This document shows, piece after piece, positions 59,264 to 64,000 of a stretch of 64,000 bases of DNA (position 1 is its first letter; every line of letters begins with the position of its first letter). Both the position numbers and the translations under genes were made by a program. The DNA is from Pseudomonas chlororaphis subsp. chlororaphis (GTDB lineage Bacteria; Pseudomonadota; Gammaproteobacteria; Pseudomonadales; Pseudomonadaceae), in NCBI RefSeq assembly GCF_003945765.1, contig NZ_CP027712.1, forward strand, positions 2,294,001 through 2,358,000. The letters are read 5' to 3'. The notes under the pieces were generated by a model. That model saw only the letters and a program-made list of their open reading frames with translations, made no database searches and was not told the origin of the DNA.

Positions 59264-59286
59264 GCCCGCCTAGCGCGGGCTTTTTT
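59264..59286 (+). terminator. Terminator after P63C gene
   Basis: GCCCGC (59264-59269) pairs with GCGGGC (59275-59280), followed by six Ts; the J ribosome site GGAGG is 8 nt further. Confidence 0.88.
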
Positions 59287-59302
59287 ATGCCTGGAGGAAA
59301 AC

Positions 59303-62300
59303 ATGGGCGCAGCAGCACAGATCGACATCCGCGGCGAGAAGGGCGGTAGCAGCAAGCCAAAGTCACCAACCGAAGCCAACGACAGCCTGCGCTCGACCAA
59401 CCTGGCCAAGATGCTGATTGCCGTGGGCGAGGGCGAGTTCGACAGCGCCCCGACCGACTACGACATCTACCTGGACAACACGCCGATCAAGGATGCGAGC
59501 GGGAACATCAACTTCCCGAACGTGAAGTGGGACTGGCGCTCGGGCTCCGTGGATCAGTCGTACATTCCGGGCATTCCGTCGGTCGAGAACGAGACCACGC
59601 TGAACGTCGAGCTGCGTAGCGACCCGTGGGTGCGCTCGATCACCAACACCCAGCTGTCGGCCGCGCGCGTTCGGTTCGCCTGGCCGGCCCTGCAGGCTCA
59701 GGACGAAGAAGGGATCGGCGGCTACCGCATCGAGTACGCGATTGACGTGGCCACCGATGGCGGCGCCTATCAGCAGGTGCTGCTCGAGGCGGTGGACGGC
59801 AAGACCACCACCCGCTACGAGCGGTCCCGTCGTGTAGACCTACCGCCGGCCACCAGTGGCTGGTTGATTCGCGTGCGCCGGCTGACACCCAACCAGAACA
59901 GCAACAAGGTCGCCGACACCATGCTGATCGCCGGCCTGACCGAGGTGATCGACGCAAAGCTGCGGTACCCGAACACTGCGCTGCTGTACATCGAGTTTGA
60001 CGCCGAGCAGTTCACCAACATCCCGGCCGTCACCGTGAAGTGCAAGGCGCGCAAGTGGCAGGTGCCGAGCAACTACGACCCTGTCGCCCGCACCTACACC
60101 GGGACCTGGGACGGCACCATGAAGCAGGCCTGGACCAACAACCCGGCCTGGATCACCTACGGGATTTGCACCGAGGACCGCTTCGGCCTGGGCAAGCGCA
60201 TCAAGCCGTATATGGTCGACAAGTGGGAGCTGTACCGGATCTCGCAGTATTGCGACCAGAACGTGCCAAACGGCCTGGGCGGCCAGGAGCCGCGCTTCCT
60301 CTGCGATATGAACCTGCAGGGCAAGGCCGACGCCTGGTCGCTGCTGCGCGATATCGCCGGCATCTACCGAGGCATGACCTATTGGGCCCAGGGCCAGCTG
60401 GTGATGCAGGCCGACATGCCACGCGCCCAGGACTACGACTATGTCTTCACCCGGGCCAACGTCGTCGACGGGAAGTTCTCCTACGGCAGTGCCTCGGCCA
60501 AGACCCGGTACACCCGCGCCCTGGTCAGCTACGATAACCCGGCGAACAACTACGACACCGACGTCATTCCGTTTGCCGATCTGGAGCTGCAGCGCCGCTT
60601 CGGCGATAAGCCCACCGAACTGACGGCCATTGGCTGCACCCGTGCTTCGGAGGCACAGCGCCGCGGTAAGTGGGCGATCCTGAGCAACAACCAGGACCGG
60701 ACCATCAACTTCAAGACTGGTATGGAAGGTGTGATTCCTCTGCCCGGGCACATCATCCCGGTGGCGGATTCGCTGCTGGCCGGCCGGCAAATTGGCGGCC
60801 GGATCTCGGCAGTGGCCGGGCGCGTGGTGACGCTCGACCGCGACACCCAGGCCAAGGCCGGCGATCGCCTGATCATCAACTTGCCGGGCGGACGCGCCGA
60901 AGGCCGGACCGTGCAAAGCGTCACCGGGCGCGCTGTCACCGTGACCGCGGCCTACAGTGAGCCACCGCTGCCTCAGTTGCAGTGGGCGCTGGATGCCGAC
61001 GACCTGGCAATCCCGCTTTACCGGGTGCTGAGCACCAAGCGCACCACCGAGGGCGACTTCGAGATCAGCGCCCTGCAGTACGAACCCGGCAAGTTCGCTT
61101 TCATCGACACCGGCGCCCGCCTGGAAGAGCGGCCGATCAGCGTGATCCCGATCACCGTCGTTCCGCCGCCGGCGAGCGTTACCTTGACCTCGAACTATGC
61201 GGTTGACCAGGGCATCGCCGTCAGCACCATGAACATTTCGTGGCCCGCGGTGAACGGTGCTGTGGCCTACGACGTGGAATGGCGCAAGGACAGCGGGAAC
61301 TGGATCAAGGTGCAGCGCACTGGCGCGACCAGCGTCGACGTGACCGGGATCTATGCCGGTGCCTACCTGGCCCGGGTACGGGCGGTGAGCGCCTTCGATA
61401 TCTCGTCGATCTGGAAAAGCTCGAGCCTGACCCAGCTCAAGGGCAAGGAGGGGGTGCCGCCGTCGGTGTCGTTCCTGACCCCGACGAGCCTGGTCTACGG
61501 CATCCGGCTGGACTGGGGCTTCCCTGCGGGCGCAGAGGACACCCAGCGCACCGAGATCTGGTACAGCAAGACCACGTCGCTTGCAGACGCGATCAAGCTG
61601 GGCGACTTCGCATACCCGCAGGCCCGGCACGAAATGCAGGGCATCCTGGCGGGTGCCTCGTTTTTCTTCTGGGCGCGCCTGGTCGATCGCACCGGCAACA
61701 TCGGGCCATGGTACCCGACGGGGATTGGGGTCAACGGCCAGGCCAGTTCTGACCAGAGCGAATACGAGGAGTATTTCTCCGGCCAGATCGGCGAGTCCGC
61801 CCTCGGCCAACACCTGGGCGACCGAATCAACCTGATCGATGGACCGGCCGACCTGCCCGGGTCGGTCAACAACCGCATCCAGGTGGTATCGGGTGAGGTA
61901 TCGGCCATCAGCGAGAAGGTAGACGGCGTGTTTGCCCAAGTGAACCCGCCGATGGCGGGCTCCACCGAGGACCTGGCCGGCTCGACGGAAAGCTTTGTTG
62001 GGGTCTGGTCGGTGCAATCGGCAGTGATTGAGGGGGACGTGGCCACCGGCAAGCGAGTCGATACCGTTCAGGTTGAAATGGCGCAAAACAGCGCAGTAGT
62101 CCAGCAGGTCAGCCAGGCCCAAGTGGCGCTCGACGGCAAGGCCTCAACCATGTGGTCGGTGAAGATGCAGATCGATTCTGCGGGGCGTTATGTCGCCGCA
62201 GGTATTGGGCTGGGCATCGAGAACGGCCCGGCCGGCCTGCAGAGCCAGTTCCTGGTGAGCGCGGATCGCTTCGCCGTGGTGAATGGCATGGGCGGGGGCG

Positions 62301-62575
62301 CTCTCGCTGTGCCATTTGTTGTCCAGGACGGCCAGGTCTTCATCAACCAGGCGTTTATCAACCAGGCCTTTATCAAGGAGCTCGTACTTGGCATGACGCT
62401 CAGGTCGGCAGCACTCAACAGCGAAGGCCTGCCGTTGCTGGAAATCAACATACCGGCAGGGACGCTGACGCTACGTGGCCAGTCAGCGGAAGGTTCTACG
62501 CTGCTGAACAACAATGGCATCTTCGTTTACGACCTGAACCATATCGAGCGTGCAGGGCTGGGGAGGCTTTCGTAA
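59303..62575 (+). CDS. Tail tip host-specificity protein, lambda gpJ-like
   Basis: A 1090-residue central tail-tip protein. The N-terminal 600 residues are the conserved J hub (LAKMLIAVGEGEFDSAPTDY, then NETTLNVELRSDPW). Residues about 620-830 contain fibronectin-III-like repeats (VAYDVEWRKDSGNWIKVQRT). The C-terminus, which touches the receptor, has a DUF1983-like coiled part (MWSVKMQIDSAGRYVAAGIG). CTGGAGGAAAAC precedes the ATG. Confidence 0.95.
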   Translation: MGAAAQIDIRGEKGGSSKPKSPTEANDSLRSTNLAKMLIAVGEGEFDSAPTDYDIYLDNTPIKDASGNINFPNVKWDWRSGSVDQSYIPGIPSVENETTLNVELRSDPWVRSITNTQLSAARVRFAWPALQAQDEEGIGGYRIEYAIDVATDGGAYQQVLLEAVDGKTTTRYERSRRVDLPPATSGWLIRVRRLTPNQNSNKVADTMLIAGLTEVIDAKLRYPNTALLYIEFDAEQFTNIPAVTVKCKARKWQVPSNYDPVARTYTGTWDGTMKQAWTNNPAWITYGICTEDRFGLGKRIKPYMVDKWELYRISQYCDQNVPNGLGGQEPRFLCDMNLQGKADAWSLLRDIAGIYRGMTYWAQGQLVMQADMPRAQDYDYVFTRANVVDGKFSYGSASAKTRYTRALVSYDNPANNYDTDVIPFADLELQRRFGDKPTELTAIGCTRASEAQRRGKWAILSNNQDRTINFKTGMEGVIPLPGHIIPVADSLLAGRQIGGRISAVAGRVVTLDRDTQAKAGDRLIINLPGGRAEGRTVQSVTGRAVTVTAAYSEPPLPQLQWALDADDLAIPLYRVLSTKRTTEGDFEISALQYEPGKFAFIDTGARLEERPISVIPITVVPPPASVTLTSNYAVDQGIAVSTMNISWPAVNGAVAYDVEWRKDSGNWIKVQRTGATSVDVTGIYAGAYLARVRAVSAFDISSIWKSSSLTQLKGKEGVPPSVSFLTPTSLVYGIRLDWGFPAGAEDTQRTEIWYSKTTSLADAIKLGDFAYPQARHEMQGILAGASFFFWARLVDRTGNIGPWYPTGIGVNGQASSDQSEYEEYFSGQIGESALGQHLGDRINLIDGPADLPGSVNNRIQVVSGEVSAISEKVDGVFAQVNPPMAGSTEDLAGSTESFVGVWSVQSAVIEGDVATGKRVDTVQVEMAQNSAVVQQVSQAQVALDGKASTMWSVKMQIDSAGRYVAAGIGLGIENGPAGLQSQFLVSADRFAVVNGMGGGALAVPFVVQDGQVFINQAFINQAFIKELVLGMTLRSAALNSEGLPLLEINIPAGTLTLRGQSAEGSTLLNNNGIFVYDLNHIERAGLGRLS

Positions 62576-62871
62576 TGGCGTTTTATGGAGCCAGAACAAG
62601 GAGCGCCGCCGGCGTGGAAACGCTCAACACGTCGACCATGGGGATTCGTTCGATCGTGACCAAGAAGGTTACGGTCCCACCGATCACCAGCGACTTCACC
62701 AGCTTCATCGATATGCCGGAGATCACCGCGACTTCGTTCGTTTGCGTCACGCTTCAGGACGCTTCTAACAGCTCCTCGGCGCTCCCTGCTGTGTTCTGGT
62801 CTACCGGCCAGCTCAGGGTGCGCCGTGGCGCCGGCATAGCCTTGAACGTTTTCATCCTGACTTATCAATAG
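62575..62871 (+). CDS. Small tail-tip accessory protein (98 aa)
   Basis: The ATG shares one base with the J stop. The protein is beta-rich (VTVPPITSDFTSFIDMPEIT) and lies between J and the fibre genes, so a fibre or tip accessory role is likely. Confidence 0.7.
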   Translation: MAFYGARTRSAAGVETLNTSTMGIRSIVTKKVTVPPITSDFTSFIDMPEITATSFVCVTLQDASNSSSALPAVFWSTGQLRVRRGAGIALNVFILTYQ

Positions 62872-62879
62872 GGGGAGGC

Positions 62880-63605
62880 ATGGACTACGGATTCAGGTCG
62901 CGCAACGGTCTGAACTTCTTTCAGATTGACAGCGTGAACAGGGTTCTCGGGGTCGCTGCCAGTGGCAGCTATGTGATCGGTAAGCCGCCTGGTGCCCCTC
63001 TCACCATCACTTCAGCAACCATCACTTACCCAACGCCGATCACCACACCCGATCCGCCCATGGTGTTCTTGAACCCGAACAACCAGGGCATGTATCACAC
63101 GCTGATGAACATCGGCAGCCCGGGGAGCTGGACGGGGTTCTCGTTCCAACTGCAGCTGATGTCGCCATTCAACAGCTCGGATTGCAGCGGGAAGTGGCTG
63201 GTGGCGACGTTCCGTTCTGTTGGCCCACCCAGCGAGTATGACATCAGGCTGAAAAACGCGGCCGGCGAGGTGATTTTTGTCGGGGCCGACAACCTGCTTT
63301 CGATGAGAGGGTTTCCTGTCAATGAAGGCTGGTCACTCGATAATCGTGGCGAGCAGGTCGGAGGAGTCTACTGGTCTGGCTGCCAGATGCCGTGGACTGG
63401 CGACTATGCGGATTACTTCCTCGCTTCGACCCTGATCGGCGGGAGGATCTACAACGGCAACTCGACGCTTGAAACGCCTTGTGGATTCCATGCCGGTGTG
63501 CGCTCAACCCTCAATGGCTACATAGGTGCGATGGTGAGCTCTGAAGGCGGCACTGCAAAGAACGGACGAACCACCTTTGCCGCCAGGCCAATGCGACCCC
63601 TGTAA
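62880..63605 (+). CDS. Tail fibre-associated protein
   Basis: A 241-residue beta-rich protein with many Gly, Ser, Asn and Pro residues and no signal peptide. GGGGGAGGC precedes the ATG. The first 30 residues (YGFRSRNGLNFFQIDSVNRV) resemble fibre attachment segments. Probably part of host recognition. Confidence 0.7.
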   Translation: MDYGFRSRNGLNFFQIDSVNRVLGVAASGSYVIGKPPGAPLTITSATITYPTPITTPDPPMVFLNPNNQGMYHTLMNIGSPGSWTGFSFQLQLMSPFNSSDCSGKWLVATFRSVGPPSEYDIRLKNAAGEVIFVGADNLLSMRGFPVNEGWSLDNRGEQVGGVYWSGCQMPWTGDYADYFLASTLIGGRIYNGNSTLETPCGFHAGVRSTLNGYIGAMVSSEGGTAKNGRTTFAARPMRPL

Positions 63606-63623
63606 TCAGGCACGCATTCAACC

Positions 63624-63650
63624 AAGCCCTCCGCGCGAGGGCTTTCTTTT
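63624..63650 (+). terminator. Terminator between fibre genes
   Basis: AAGCCCTC (63624-63631) pairs with GAGGGCTT (63637-63644), followed by TCTTTT. Confidence 0.82.
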
Positions 63651-63661
63651 GGGAGCAATAA

Positions 63662-64000
63662 ATGGCTAAGCAGGTAATTCAACTCGGGACGCCACCAACT
63701 GGCGTAGGCGGTGATACGCCACGAAGCGCCAACATGAAAATCAACGGCAACTTTGATGAGCTGTACGCCGCGCTTGGGGGGAACACGCCCGTAGCAGCTC
63801 AGCCGCTCGATGCCACCCTGTCCAGCTTGGCGGGGCAGGGGTTCGTTAAGAAGTTCTCGGACAACAGTCTGCTGGCAACCACAGGTTGGCGTCGAATGCC
63901 GGATGGTGGCATCACTCAATGGGGGCTTGTTGCGCTCTCTGCCGTGGGAGCTTTTAACCCGCAGACGATCGGCGGCCAGACCTGGTACACGCACTTCTAC
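63662..64000 (+). CDS. Tail fibre protein, 3' end cut by window edge
   Basis: An open frame of 113 codons reaching the edge without a stop. GGGAGCAATAA precedes ATG 63662. The N-terminus (PPTGVGGDTPRSANMKINGN, then NFDELYAALG) is typical of Pseudomonas phage fibres, which have a short attachment region before the receptor-binding part. Confidence 0.85.
   Translation, partial: MAKQVIQLGTPPTGVGGDTPRSANMKINGNFDELYAALGGNTPVAAQPLDATLSSLAGQGFVKKFSDNSLLATTGWRRMPDGGITQWGLVALSAVGAFNPQTIGGQTWYTHFY

Larger units (their letters stand above)
11345..64000. mobile_element. Prophage, lambda-like layout with flexible tail; right end not in window
   Basis: The element runs from integrase through leftward early, immunity, replication, lysis, packaging, head and lambda-type tail modules to tail fibres. 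Gene order, lambda M-L-K-I-J tail homologues and a tape measure of 999 residues indicate a long flexible tail. No broken core phage gene is visible, so it may be intact, but the end lies beyond position 64000 and no endolysin is seen. Confidence 0.95.

Noticed and set aside
59840..62122. A 760-codon frame antisense to the J gene
   Set aside because: It lies fully within the convincing J homologue, has His/Arg/Gly-rich composition typical of mirror frames in GC-rich DNA, and resembles no family.

Overview
The window is a piece of a Pseudomonas chromosome, probably of the P. fluorescens group, judging by gene order and protein sequences. It carries a tailed-phage prophage integrated at a tRNA-Pro gene. 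Positions 1-11382 are core chromosome. From about 11345 to the right edge (64000) everything is prophage. Its right end lies outside the window, so attR is not seen.

Core part: the end of a ribose operon (rbsD and a periplasmic nucleoside hydrolase), four small conserved genes, a cold-shock gene, then the classic translation operon thrS-infC-rpmI-rplT-pheS-pheT-ihfA, a MerR-like gene and tRNA-Pro(GGG). Visible regulation includes three hairpins in the thrS leader, an AUU-type start for infC, and a strong terminator/attenuator hairpin before pheS.

Prophage part, left to right: (1) integrase and a small DNA-binding gene (11452-12902); (2) a leftward early region with two DNA methyltransferases, a Rad52-like annealing protein, a Gp157-like protein, a ParB-like protein and many small coupled ORFs, interrupted by rightward AT-richer cargo genes (HNH-like, HEPN-like, membrane protein); (3) a lambda-like immunity region: left operators (26489-26533), a ClpP/SppA-fold protease-like gene in the position of rexAB, an S24 repressor, three right operators (28725-28802) and a Cro/YdaS-like gene; (4) a rightward early region with four ribbon-helix-helix-type ORFs, HNH protein, an O-like gene holding an iteron origin, a helicase-loader candidate, NinB-like and NinG genes and a possible late regulator; (5) a cargo and lysis region with PIN-like and Cas2-like genes and two holin-like membrane proteins; (6) packaging and head genes (terminase, DUF4055 portal, MuF-like protein, scaffold, capsid); (7) a lambda-type flexible tail module with a -1 frameshift chaperone, tape measure, and M, L, K, I and J homologues, followed by tail-fibre genes. 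A 2.4 kb island of small cargo genes separates K from I, and a P63C-domain gene with its own promoter and phased operators sits between I and J.

The most unusual items are the protease-like gene in the immunity region, the P63C control region with four 9-bp sites phased at 22-23 bp, the repressor operators shared by two control regions, the covarying palindromic iterons, an 18-residue peptide gene joined to both neighbours by ATGA overlaps, and several cargo genes with nuclease-like motifs. All functions are assigned by reading the sequence and by family knowledge; no database search was run.
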